Positions 15,051 to 23,464 of a stretch of DNA of 64,000 bases are shown piece by piece. The stretch is from assembly GCA_035308565.1 (NCBI GenBank), contig DATGGK010000201.1, forward strand, positions 1 to 64,000, in the 5' to 3' direction. The notes below the pieces were generated by a model that had not been told where the DNA came from, did not search any database, and saw only the letters and a list, made by a program, of their open reading frames with translations. A program made the translations under genes and the position numbers. Position 1 is the stretch's first letter. The number at the start of each line of letters is the position of its first letter. Origin of the DNA: JANXLS01 sp035308565. Its GTDB lineage: Bacteria > Planctomycetota > SZUA-567 > H5-PLA8.

Positions 15051-16097
15051 ATGCAAAGCCACAGCTCGGTTAGTTTAAGTGGAGTTGCCGTGTGTGCGGC
15101 GATCGTATTGGCGGTCACAGGCGCGGTCATTGCGGTCGTGCAGTCGGATTATCGCGCGAGCAGTGGGCCGGAGTTGGGGAAAGAGTTCACGTACGATCTA
15201 AGTGCGCTGCGCAACATTGAACCCTCGCTAATAGACTATGTGGAGGGAGCGCCAATCCAGACCGGCTTTCAGGTTGTGCATGCGATCGCGACAGGACCGT
15301 CCGACCGAATTTACGTCGGGGGCGATTCGGGCGTGCGCGTGTTCGGAGTCGATGGGAAGCGCGCGCTTGAATTCAAACTGGACGCCGCGGCAGCATGCCT
15401 GGTAGTGAGCAGCGACGGAACGATCTATGTGGGCATTAACGATCATGTTGAATTGTTCGACGCAAAGGGAGCACGCAAGGCGCGGTGGAGTGCTGCGGCT
15501 GCGAAAAGCCAACTGACATCCATCGCCGTATCAAAAAGTGGTGTGTTCGTTGCGGACTGGAACGAGCGCATCGTTTTACACTATGATACTAAAGGGACTC
15601 TTTTAGCGCGAATCGGTGCAAAAAGTCAATCGACAAAGGCGCCGGGCTTCATCGTTCCAAGCCCTTATTTCGATGTAGCCGTGTCGCCAAAAGGAATGCT
15701 GCTTGTCGCCGATACGGGACGTCATCAGCTCGAATCGTACTCAGCGGACGGCCAATTTAAATCAGCGTGGGGGAAGTTCACGCCGGAAGTGGAAGGTTTC
15801 TGCGGGTGCTGCAATCCAGCTCATTTCGCGTTGCTGCCCGACGGGCGATTCGTCACAACCGAAAAAGGACTGTTGCGCGTCAAAACCTACGCGGTTGACG
15901 GCACGTTTCAGAGCGTCGTCGCGCCCCCGGCGGTTTTTCCGGATCAACCGTTGGAATGCCAGGACGATTGCCACAAAGGGATCGCACTGCCCGTTGCGGC
16001 GGATTCGCGCGGCCGCGTGCTGGTGCTCGATCCCGTGGCGAAGAACGTGCGTGTCTTTGTGATGAAGGCAAAGGAAGTGAACGACGATCCTTTTTAA
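15051..16097 (+). CDS. Exported NHL-repeat beta-propeller protein with Cys motif
   Basis: A 348-residue protein with an N-terminal hydrophobic anchor (about 9-28, VAVCAAIVLAVTGAVIAVV) and repeated NHL-like blades (RIYVGGDSGVRVFGVDG, TIYVGINDHVELFDAKG, GVFVADWNERIVLHYDTKG, MLLVADTGRHQLESYSADG). Near residue 250 it carries FCGCCNPAHF, and near 300 LECQDDCHKG. Such paired cysteines are unusual in NHL proteins and could hold a metal or disulfides. It follows the PQQ-like gene by 16 bp with an AAGGG ribosome binding site and is convergent with the Cys-rich membrane protein at 16103. It is probably a periplasmic partner of the redox operon; this is context inference only. Confidence 0.82.
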   Translation: MQSHSSVSLSGVAVCAAIVLAVTGAVIAVVQSDYRASSGPELGKEFTYDLSALRNIEPSLIDYVEGAPIQTGFQVVHAIATGPSDRIYVGGDSGVRVFGVDGKRALEFKLDAAAACLVVSSDGTIYVGINDHVELFDAKGARKARWSAAAAKSQLTSIAVSKSGVFVADWNERIVLHYDTKGTLLARIGAKSQSTKAPGFIVPSPYFDVAVSPKGMLLVADTGRHQLESYSADGQFKSAWGKFTPEVEGFCGCCNPAHFALLPDGRFVTTEKGLLRVKTYAVDGTFQSVVAPPAVFPDQPLECQDDCHKGIALPVAADSRGRVLVLDPVAKNVRVFVMKAKEVNDDPF

Positions 16098-16102
16098 TTG
16101 GC

Positions 16103-16681
16103 TCAATCTGCATTGGCCCGAGTCGATTTCTTAAAGATGAAATCAAGGCGTTTCTTTTTCAACGTACACGCGTTGTTCGCTAGCGGGACGTGTTTCTTAT
16201 TCATGCGGTACCAGGCGACAGCGACAAACGATGCGCTGAGCAGTGCGAGCGACGGTTTGGCGAGCGTGAGCACGCCGATTCCAAAAAGATTTGCGTAGAC
16301 CGCGAGCATGGGCGAGCCACAGCAGCCTGTAAGAAAACATCCGCTGGCCGCGAGAAAACCGGAAACGGTGACACCGCCAAAAAAAAACGCGTGTGTCGCA
16401 TAAACGCGCTGTTCGCGAAACCGTCTTAGCGCGACCGCCGCCAAGGCCAGCGGCAACGCGCAGGCAATGCCGAGCCATTCATTTTGATTTTTGAAATAAG
16501 TTTCAGTCGCAGTAGCGGCAGCCAACAAATCGCAGTTGCTGCAGACGGTTTCGCTCGAGCAATACACGGCGCGATTTGCTGAAAATCGACACGCGTGCCA
16601 AAGAAAATGACTTTCGATGCCGATCACGAAGACAGTCATTGGTAGTATGGCGCGCAACAGCGTGTAGCGAGACAGTTTCAT
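16103..16681 (-). CDS. Cys-rich integral membrane protein of unknown function
   Basis: A 192-residue protein from the ATG at 16681 (AGGATGA ribosome binding site). A longer in-frame version from 16849 lacks a protein-like N-terminus. It has about four to five membrane segments (LLRAILPMTVFVIGIE; WLGIACALPLALAAVAL; FFFGGVTVSGFLAASG; NLFGIGVLTLA; LALLSASFVAVAWY). Two cysteine clusters lie in loops: CSSETVCSNCD near residue 40 and SGCFLTGCCGSPM near 120. The C-terminal tail is basic. It ends 5 bp from the convergent NHL gene. The paired cysteines suggest metal or thiol chemistry at the membrane, in line with the neighbouring redox genes. I do not recognise a named family. Confidence 0.7.
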   Translation of the reverse strand: MKLSRYTLLRAILPMTVFVIGIESHFLWHACRFSANRAVYCSSETVCSNCDLLAAATATETYFKNQNEWLGIACALPLALAAVALRRFREQRVYATHAFFFGGVTVSGFLAASGCFLTGCCGSPMLAVYANLFGIGVLTLAKPSLALLSASFVAVAWYRMNKKHVPLANNACTLKKKRLDFIFKKSTRANAD

Positions 16682-17001
16682 AAAGTCATCCTGGCCAGCA
16701 CCAGGACAATGAGCAAATCGCCGTCCACTTCTACAACATATACCGATATTCATATCGTCTATTGAGATTCTATGTTGATTTCCGCCGCGGGAGTTTCGCA
16801 CCTGTGCGATCTTACTTTTCAAGAATGCAAATTTCGCTGGTTCGCGCATGCGCGCACACTTTCGCCAAAGTTTGGATCACCAATAGGTTGCCCACATTTG
16901 TAGATAAGAGGATACTGATGGTATGATATGTGCGCTGGGAAAGCGGCGAGTAGTTGACGTTTTTTTCTGGCAAACAACATTTTCAATTTAGTGGAGGAAA
17001 C
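16682..17001. other. Divergent intergenic region without a recognised gene
   Basis: About 320 bp separate the membrane protein gene (minus) from the RidA-like gene (plus). An in-frame minus extension exists to 16849 but is rejected as coding. A GGAGGA ribosome binding site (16993-16998) serves the gene at 17002. No convincing promoter pair, RNA gene or repeat was found. Confidence 0.5.
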
Positions 17002-18192
17002 ATGGCACCTCCCCTGGCACTTCCTCAAACCATCGAGACACAGCGTTGCGTCAAGACGCGCATGCTGCATGCCGATGACATATTCGAACTCTATTTGACA
17101 GCGATTCCGCCCAAGGGCCTGCCTCCGCACGAACAGGCCGCGGTGCTTTTCGAGGAGATTGCGCGCGAGCTGGAGACTCATGACGCGCATCTGCTCGACG
17201 AGCGTATATTTGCCGCGGCCGGCGTTGCGGATGAGTTGCGCGCAAGCCGCGCGCATGCGTATGGTCCTCGGGACGACGGTGTCTCTCCGACCTGGCTGAT
17301 TTCGCCGGGCGGAGAGACGGAAATCCAGGGCGTACAGGTTCACGCGGTGGCCGGTTGTGGCCGGCCGCGTGTCCTGTCGCTGGATGGCGAGGCATGCGGT
17401 CGCGTTGTTGATTGCCGCCATGGGCAATGGACGACGCTTTCCGCGCTGGGTGGCCAAAAGGAGGAAAGCCCGCAAGCCCAGTATGCCACCGCCTTCGCGA
17501 AAGCGCAGCGCCTGCTGAGACAGGCGGGAATGGATTTCCGCTCCGTCGTGCGAACGTGGTGGTGGATGCGCGACATACTGGATCATTATGCGATCTTCAA
17601 CCAGGTTCGCCGGGAGTTTTTTAGAAGCGCGGGAGTAGGCGTGCGCAGCGGTGCGGGTGCGGAGACGGCGATCTTTTCGCCGCCCGCGAGCACGGGCATT
17701 GGCGTCGCACCGATGGACGGAACGTTCTGCGCGCTGGACGTGACGGCCTTCCGGGGCGACTCATCGCGCACTGAGTTTTACGCCGCCGCGGGAAATCAGC
17801 GCTCCGCGTTTGAGTATGGCTCGGCCTTTTCGCGCGCGGCGCACATCGACGCGCTCGCTGGGCGATCCATGTTTGTGTCCGGCACGGCGGACATCGATCC
17901 GGAAGGGCGGACCTGCCACATTGATGACGCTGAAGCACAGATTCTGGCAACGCTCCGCAATGTTGCGGCGGTGCTCGACAACGTGAAGGGCTCAATGCGC
18001 GACATCGTTCAGGCGATGGCGTATTGCAAAACACCGCAAGTGGAAAGAATCTGGCGTTCAATGCCCGCGGCTCGAAGGTTGCCGGTGGTGACGATTCTGG
18101 GCGACGTGTGCCGCGACGATTTGCTCTTTGAGATGGAGGCGACGGCGCTGGTGGACAATAGCATTGAAGAGGTCGCTTACTTTCAAATCTGA
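17002..18192 (+). CDS. Two-domain RidA/YjgF superfamily protein, chorismatase-like layout
   Basis: A 396-residue protein. The start at 17002 follows a strong GGAGGA. The C-terminal half (about 285-390) is a RidA domain: MFVSGTADIDPEG, then AEAQILATLRNVAAVLDNV, and FEMEATAL at the end. The N-terminal half also has RidA-like elements (ALGGQKEE, AFAKAQRLLRQAGMDFRSVV, then a TWWWMRDI helix). This tandem arrangement and size resemble chorismatases (FkbO/Hyg5/XanB2 type), which cleave chorismate. The family contains other members of unknown activity, so this is only a suggestion. Chorismate synthase lies 4 kb away on the other strand. The 3' end overlaps the convergent Gfo/Idh gene by 10 bp. Confidence 0.72.
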   Translation: MAPPLALPQTIETQRCVKTRMLHADDIFELYLTAIPPKGLPPHEQAAVLFEEIARELETHDAHLLDERIFAAAGVADELRASRAHAYGPRDDGVSPTWLISPGGETEIQGVQVHAVAGCGRPRVLSLDGEACGRVVDCRHGQWTTLSALGGQKEESPQAQYATAFAKAQRLLRQAGMDFRSVVRTWWWMRDILDHYAIFNQVRREFFRSAGVGVRSGAGAETAIFSPPASTGIGVAPMDGTFCALDVTAFRGDSSRTEFYAAAGNQRSAFEYGSAFSRAAHIDALAGRSMFVSGTADIDPEGRTCHIDDAEAQILATLRNVAAVLDNVKGSMRDIVQAMAYCKTPQVERIWRSMPAARRLPVVTILGDVCRDDLLFEMEATALVDNSIEEVAYFQI

Positions 18193-19229
18193 ATCTTGAC
18201 GCGCTTGCCGCTTTTGGCGCTGTCGATCGCGGCGAAACACATGGCCAGACTTTTGATATTGTCGTGACAGATGCACTGCGGGTCGCGGCCGGTGCGCAGC
18301 GCGTGGAAAAAGTCGTCGAAGGAGCCGTCGTGGCCGGTGTGCGCCAACGGCACCGGCGGCACGGGCACGTCGCGCGCTTCGCGTAAGAATCCTTCCGTCG
18401 ATGCGGGCACCTGCGCGCGTGGGCTTGAAGCGCCGTCCCAGACGATCGTTCCTTTTGAGCCGATGGCGCGCCACGCCGATTCCCAGCTTGTGCCGAAACC
18501 TTCGGCGGCCCACGAGCCGCGGTAGGTAAAGATGACGCCGCGTGTCATTTCGAAAATGCAGTCGGCGCCTGCTTCGCCTTTGAACCAACTGCCTTTGGGA
18601 TGGAATTCGCGGCAATAGGCGTAAAGCGGATCGCAGCCGGAGAGCATGCGCGCCTGATCGAAGGTATGGATGGCCATGTCGAGCAGTAGCACGTGCGGCA
18701 TGTTTAAACGATAGCCGTCGAAATGCGCGCCGAGATAAAAATCGGCGTCGAGGCTGGATAGATCGCCGACCAATCCGCCTGCCAGCGCCGCGCGAAATGC
18801 GGCAGCGTGTTCGTTGAAGCGGCGGTTTTGCGTGACGGCGACGAGGCGGCGCGCTTTCTTTGCGGCGGCGCACATTTTTTTTGCGCACGCGATGTTGTCG
18901 GAGAGCGGTTTTTCACCCAGCACGTGGCAGCCGGCTTTGAGCGCTTGCAGCGTGACGGCGCAATGCGATGCGGGGACGGTGGCGTCAAAGACTGCGTCGG
19001 GTTGGGCGGCGGTGAGCGCTTCTTTGAGTGAATTGAAGATGAGCCGATTGGAAAGATTGAAGCGCCGCGCGGTTTTTTCAGCGGCTTCGCGGCGCAGATC
19101 GACCAAGCCGACAAGCTGAAGGTCTTGCGAGCGCAGCGTGCGCTCGACCCAGGCCTGCGCCATCTCGCCGCAGCCGGTTTGGATGACGCGGATGGGGCGG
19201 CCATTTTCGATGGTATTAAAGGAGGCCAT
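18183..19229 (-). CDS. Gfo/Idh/MocA-family NAD(P)-dependent oxidoreductase
   Basis: A 348-residue protein of the family's usual length. The Rossmann fold begins IRVIQTGCGEMAQAWVE (about 13-29), the catalytic-site motif is GEKPLSDN (about 104-111), and DMAIHTFDQARML (about 184-196) supplies the conserved His/Asp region. Members oxidise or reduce sugars, inositols or related polyols in the cytosol; planctomycete-type genomes carry many paralogs and substrate cannot be predicted. The ribosome binding site GGAGG lies inside a near-perfect 9-bp-arm hairpin that ends at the start codon. The gene is convergent with the RidA-like gene (10-bp overlap). Confidence 0.88.
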   Translation of the reverse strand: MASFNTIENGRPIRVIQTGCGEMAQAWVERTLRSQDLQLVGLVDLRREAAEKTARRFNLSNRLIFNSLKEALTAAQPDAVFDATVPASHCAVTLQALKAGCHVLGEKPLSDNIACAKKMCAAAKKARRLVAVTQNRRFNEHAAAFRAALAGGLVGDLSSLDADFYLGAHFDGYRLNMPHVLLLDMAIHTFDQARMLSGCDPLYAYCREFHPKGSWFKGEAGADCIFEMTRGVIFTYRGSWAAEGFGTSWESAWRAIGSKGTIVWDGASSPRAQVPASTEGFLREARDVPVPPVPLAHTGHDGSFDDFFHALRTGRDPQCICHDNIKSLAMCFAAIDSAKSGKRVKIQI

Positions 19230-19249
19230 AAAAGTCCTCCGGACTTTTA
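19229..19249 (-). promoter_or_regulatory. Hairpin enclosing the Shine-Dalgarno of the Gfo/Idh gene
   Basis: In the mRNA sense, arms UAAAAGUCC and GGACUUUUA (9 bases each, perfect) flank a 3-base loop. The ribosome binding site GGAGG runs across loop and arm, and the last base is the A of the AUG start codon. The structure would hide the ribosome binding site. It may also just be one of the border palindromes. Confidence 0.5.
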
Positions 19250-19280
19250 ATTCAAGATTCTACGCGAATAACGCTAAACC

Positions 19281-19308
19281 TTGAATCTTGAATCTTGAAT
19301 CTTGAATT
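19281..19308. repeat. Four tandem copies of a 7-bp unit (TTGAATC)
   Basis: Positions 19281-19308 hold TTGAATC three times and TTGAATT once, directly after the end of the HEAT-like gene. A single inverted copy (ATTCAAGATTC, 19250-19260) faces it, so the two could pair. It is intergenic and of low complexity. Confidence 0.75.
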
Positions 19309-19313
19309 TGCCG

Positions 19314-21794
19314 TTACCGCATGTCGAGGTACTCGCGGATCGCCGTTTCGATGTTCGAGACTTCGACGCTCATGCAAGCCGCGTACGTGAACGATTTGGC
19401 AAAGTACGCGAATTTTGCCTGCTTGAGTTTTCCGATCGCGGCCAGGGCCTGGATTTCGGTCATGCCGGAGAAGAACGCGGCGACGACAACTTTATTTTGG
19501 ATGTAAAGCGCTCCGTTTCCCAGCGACGATTTAATCACCATGACGCCATTTTTGGCGCAGGTGATGCGCGCCGTCAAGCCCAAACCGAGGTCCTGCAATT
19601 CGCCTTCGAGCAGCGGTTTCATGCCGGTGAACAGATCGTCGGGAAGCTGCGCGGGATTGAGCGGCGATTGTTTGCCGGAAAACATCACGCCGCCCTGAAT
19701 TTCTTCTGGTGGGCGGCGGCTCTTGCCAGCATTGGTATTAATGGTGGCGCCAGGTTGGAAGAGCAAATCCGCGTTTGCGGACGGCGCCAAGTGAGAAATC
19801 GGATCGAAGCTCTTGCGCGCCTTTTGTTGCGCGCCGGTGCGTCCGGTGCGAGTGCCCATAGACACAGGGACTCGCTGTGTGCCTGACGGGCCGGATGCGA
19901 ACGACGACGCGGCCTGCGCAACGGGGGCCGGCGGCGGCGGCGGAGCGGCGGCGGCGCTCTGGCAATATTGAGCCATGCGCGCAATTTCAGGGTCTGGGTC
20001 TTTGCTCAGGCGCGAGAATTCTTCGTAGACGCGCGGGTCCTTGCCGTAACGGATGAGCACTTTCATCGCTGTGAGTTTGAGCGCTTTGCCATTTTCGCGC
20101 TGCACGGAAGTAAGGCGGCGCGATTCGTTCAATCCGGTGCGGACGGCGCGCAACATCAAGGCGGCGACGCGCGGATCATCGTGCGCGTTGCAGGCTTCGA
20201 TCAGTGTCATCATGCGGCGGTCGTCCTGCATGGGAGCGTCGAGTTCGGCCTGCAATTCACCGATGACGACGTTCGCCGCGGCGGGATGGCGCAGCTTCAT
20301 CAGGATGCTCATCCACATCTCGTGCTGCTGCGCGCTGCGCGGGTCGCGCATGCGCGCGGAGATGAACGCGGCGGTGCGTTCGTTGTCGTGGTCGAGGATG
20401 AATTGAAGCGCGGCGGCGCGCAGTTCGAAATTGGGATGCGTTAGAATCGGGTAAAGCACTTCGAGGATTTCGTCGTCGCCGCCGATGTGAGGGGCAATCG
20501 AGAGCATGCGCGAGAGCATCACCGGATCGTTCTGCGACGTCATCACGGCGACGAAGAGTTTTGCGGAACTCGGGCAAAGCGTGCGCAGATGCCGCGCGTA
20601 AGCCTGGGCGCGGACGAGGCTGTCTTCGCGCGCGATGCAACCGATGATGGCGGTGGCCAGGTTGCGGTCGATGGCGGCGAGAATCTTCGCGGCGGCTTGT
20701 TCCTTTTCGCCGCCGGCGATGAGGTAATCGGCGAGACCTTTGGCCCAGGCCGTTTTGCTCAGTTCGCCGCAGGCTTCGCGTACGGGATTCATCGCGTCTT
20801 CGCCGGCGGCTTTGCGGTAACTGCGTTCAAGAAGCAGCAGCGTTTCGGCGTGGCGCGCGGCGCGGTCGAAATAGCCGCGGTTGAAGAGAATGACCATGCG
20901 GTCGAGCAGGTACGTTGCGTAGGGACGCAGCACGGCTTCGCTGGTCTCGCGCGCGCAGCCTTCCATTAGCGCGTTCTCGACCTGAATCACCGCTTTGCCG
21001 GCTTGATCCATGCTGTTTTCAATCAGCACCGAAAGGCCGGCCACGGCTTTGATGCGGTCTTCGCGCGCGTAGGCGTTCAGCGACGAGCAGATGTGCGCGG
21101 TGAGGCGTTCGGAGTCGCGCGATTCGCCGGCCACGATCAATTCATCGAGCGCATCGACGGCCTGCGAGAATCCGGGACCGTCAAGCATGTACGCGGGACT
21201 TTGCGCGATCATGCCGTGCACACGGCCGGAGGCGCTGGAACTTTTCAGCGACGCGGCGATGTCGAGAAACCATTGCGGCATGACGGTCATCAGCGGGCCG
21301 TCGAGCTTCAAATGCGAAATGATCTCTTCGACGCGATGCTGATAGGGCGACAGCAAGCGCTCGCAAAGCGAACGCAGATCGACCCAGGCGAGATCGTCGC
21401 CTGGAACGCCGGCCGCGTGATAGCGCTGCGCAACCGACGTAAGGCCGTCGAACAATTCGAGAATGCGCGGAGCCGACGCTTTGCGGCGTTTGCCTGCAAG
21501 TTGAATAATGCATTCGAGCAGTTCGGGATCTTTGTCCACGAGCAGGCCGGCCAGTTCGGTCCGCAGTTGCGCGCGCGAATTGGCGTTATCGTTGGAACTA
21601 AGCAGCCGACCGTAGGAGACGAGCATGTCGGCGAGAGCCTGGCGCGCTTGTCCGATATGGGCGATGGCAAACGTGGCGGGCGCGGTGGGCGCCGGTGCGG
21701 AAGCAGGCACTGGGGAATTCAGCGATGGCACGGTCACAGGCGGTAGTGCCTGCTGCGGTGCGCCGAGCGGTGTGCCAAACGAGGGAACGCTCAT
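19314..21794 (-). CDS. HEAT-like repeat protein with DUF4388-like C-terminal domain
   Basis: An 826-residue cytosolic protein (no signal or membrane segment). Most of it is alpha-helical with HEAT/armadillo-like repeats, for example PNFELRAAALQFILDHDN and PRVAALMLRAVRTG. A proline/alanine linker (AAAAPPPPPAPVAQ) near 615-625 is followed by a C-terminal domain (about 705-826). Its pattern (GLTARITCAKNGVMVIKSS, ALYIQNKVVVAAFFSGMT) resembles DUF4388. The protein at 628 has the related domain at its N-terminus. The start is uncertain: ATG at 21794 is chosen because residues upstream look non-coding; ATG 21863 or TTG 21872 are alternatives. It may act in the same signalling network as the DUF4388 and kinase genes, but that is inference. 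Confidence 0.72.
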   Translation of the reverse strand: MSVPSFGTPLGAPQQALPPVTVPSLNSPVPASAPAPTAPATFAIAHIGQARQALADMLVSYGRLLSSNDNANSRAQLRTELAGLLVDKDPELLECIIQLAGKRRKASAPRILELFDGLTSVAQRYHAAGVPGDDLAWVDLRSLCERLLSPYQHRVEEIISHLKLDGPLMTVMPQWFLDIAASLKSSSASGRVHGMIAQSPAYMLDGPGFSQAVDALDELIVAGESRDSERLTAHICSSLNAYAREDRIKAVAGLSVLIENSMDQAGKAVIQVENALMEGCARETSEAVLRPYATYLLDRMVILFNRGYFDRAARHAETLLLLERSYRKAAGEDAMNPVREACGELSKTAWAKGLADYLIAGGEKEQAAAKILAAIDRNLATAIIGCIAREDSLVRAQAYARHLRTLCPSSAKLFVAVMTSQNDPVMLSRMLSIAPHIGGDDEILEVLYPILTHPNFELRAAALQFILDHDNERTAAFISARMRDPRSAQQHEMWMSILMKLRHPAAANVVIGELQAELDAPMQDDRRMMTLIEACNAHDDPRVAALMLRAVRTGLNESRRLTSVQRENGKALKLTAMKVLIRYGKDPRVYEEFSRLSKDPDPEIARMAQYCQSAAAAPPPPPAPVAQAASSFASGPSGTQRVPVSMGTRTGRTGAQQKARKSFDPISHLAPSANADLLFQPGATINTNAGKSRRPPEEIQGGVMFSGKQSPLNPAQLPDDLFTGMKPLLEGELQDLGLGLTARITCAKNGVMVIKSSLGNGALYIQNKVVVAAFFSGMTEIQALAAIGKLKQAKFAYFAKSFTYAACMSVEVSNIETAIREYLDMR

Positions 21795-22040
21795 GCTATT
21801 CTCTGCCGTTCTCACGCCACCATCCCGTATCGACTGCGATAGACTTCCTTCAAGCACATTCATTGGCCGCAAAATTAAAGAGCGCAGAGGATGCCGTTGA
21901 TACGAGGACGGAAAAATGCTGCGCGCCTCCGCTCAACACGCAGCCGTCCAGCGGTTAAGACTCTGTGAAAGCGTGTCAGCCTTCATGCGGGTGCTTAAAT
22001 TCCAATGGCGGCAAGAAAGCTGGCCTTCCAAAATTCAAGA

Positions 22041-22056
22041 GCGGCAAGAGTGCCGC
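22041..22056. repeat. Short palindrome of the GCGGCA-TGCCGC type
   Basis: GCGGCA (22041-22046), a 4-base loop AGAG, then TGCCGC (22051-22056), just past the aroC stop. The same core recurs at 41516-41537 and 41557-41578, so this is a small dispersed palindrome family, possibly serving as terminator for aroC. Confidence 0.6.
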
Positions 22057-22065
22057 CCCTCCTTG

Positions 22066-23220
22066 TTACTTCGAGCGCTTGATGTTGATGCCTTCCACGT
22101 AACCGGCAAAATTGCGCTTGAGTTCGGCCAGCGAGTCGCCGCCAAATTTCTCGCAAAACGCTTGAGCCAGGACGAACGCGAGGAAGTTTTCGCCGACTAC
22201 CGCCGCCGCGGGAACCGCGCAATAATCGCTGCGTTCAATATCGGCTTTTTTCGGTTCGCCCGTGCTCAAATCCACGGACATCAATGGCTTCATCAGCGTG
22301 CTGATGGGCTTCATCGCCGCGCGGACCACGAGCGGCGCACCGTTGGTGACGCCTCCTTCCAAGCCCCCCGCCCCATTTGTGGGACGATCGAAGCCGCCGT
22401 TGGGAACGCCCTTCAGCGCTGGCTTGTAATGAATGGCGTCATGAACCTGGCTGCCGGGCAGGCGCGCGGCCTGAAAACCCAAGCCGATTTCAACGCCTTT
22501 GATCGCCTGAATCGACATGATGACCTGCGCCACGCGGCCGTCGAGTTTGCGGTCCCATTGCGTGTGATCGCCGAGACCAATCGGCAGCCCGCGGACTTGG
22601 ATTTCGAAAACGCCGCCGAGCGTGTCGCCGTTTTTTTTGGCTTCGTCGATGGCGGCGATCATGGCCGCTTCAGTGCTCTTGTGCAGACAGCGCACTTGGC
22701 TTTCGTCGGCCTTTGCCAAATCTTCAAATTTGGGCGAAAAGCCATCGGGAACCGCAGCCGCCCCGATGGAGACGACGTGGCTATGAATCACAATGCCAAA
22801 CTGCGCCAGCAATTGGCGGCAGAGCGCGCCGGCGGCGACGCGTGCGGCGGTTTCGCGAGCGCTGGCGCGCTCGAGAATATCGCGGATGGGAGCGCCAAAT
22901 TTCAAATAGCCGGCGAGGTCGGCGTGCCCCGGGCGCGGACACTCAAGTTCGGGAGCGGTTTCGATGCGGCAATCATTATTCCATACAGCCAGAAGGATTG
23001 GCGCGCCCATACTGCGGTTATGGCGCAGGCCGCCCAAGAATTCAGCCTTGTCGGTCTCAATTTTCATGCGCCCGCCGCGGCCATAGCCTTTTTGTCGGCG
23101 CGCCAATTGCTCATTGATGGCCTCGAGTTCCACGGGCACGCCAAACGGAAATCCTTCGATGAACGCAAAGCAGCCTCGACCGTGCGACTCTCCTGCGGAA
23201 TGGAATGTAAGATTTCCCAA
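22066..23220 (-). CDS. aroC: Chorismate synthase
   Basis: A 384-residue protein with the AroC signatures: N-terminal LTFHSAGESHGRG, RRQKGYGRGGRMKIETDKA, a central SARETAARVAAGA region and the late GVPNGGFDRPTNGAGGLEGG stretch. It removes phosphate from 5-enolpyruvylshikimate 3-phosphate to give chorismate, the branch point for aromatic amino acids, folate and quinones, with reduced FMN as cofactor. Length is normal (350-400 aa). The catalytic His near the N-terminus (SHGRG) is present. It stands alone, without other shikimate genes in the window, and is divergent from the kinase gene. Confidence 0.95.
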   Translation of the reverse strand: MGNLTFHSAGESHGRGCFAFIEGFPFGVPVELEAINEQLARRQKGYGRGGRMKIETDKAEFLGGLRHNRSMGAPILLAVWNNDCRIETAPELECPRPGHADLAGYLKFGAPIRDILERASARETAARVAAGALCRQLLAQFGIVIHSHVVSIGAAAVPDGFSPKFEDLAKADESQVRCLHKSTEAAMIAAIDEAKKNGDTLGGVFEIQVRGLPIGLGDHTQWDRKLDGRVAQVIMSIQAIKGVEIGLGFQAARLPGSQVHDAIHYKPALKGVPNGGFDRPTNGAGGLEGGVTNGAPLVVRAAMKPISTLMKPLMSVDLSTGEPKKADIERSDYCAVPAAAVVGENFLAFVLAQAFCEKFGGDSLAELKRNFAGYVEGINIKRSK

Positions 23221-23464
23221 AGAAGGCTCTCCACCTGTGCAATTTTGAGCGCTCAGTTTAACAAGAATTGACAGCTTTTGTCAGCGAAAATGACGCGCTT
23301 TGGAGCATATTGTATTTTGGAAGATCGCGGCAACATGATAAAACGGTTTGCGTCCAAATTCTTGGGGGAAAGTGCTGCGCGGACTAGTCACTTGGATGTT
23401 GGAATATTGGACGATCGCGATTGAGAATCGTGATTGCGCGGGAATTATCGGACGAGAGCGATAA

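Noticed and set aside
21916..23271. A 451-codon plus-strand frame over aroC
   Set aside because: aroC on the minus strand has all family motifs; this is its shadow.
23268..23283. TTGACA with a TGACA/TGTCA dyad upstream of the kinase
   Set aside because: No -10 box at proper spacing on the plus strand; a dyad of 5 bp is weak evidence.
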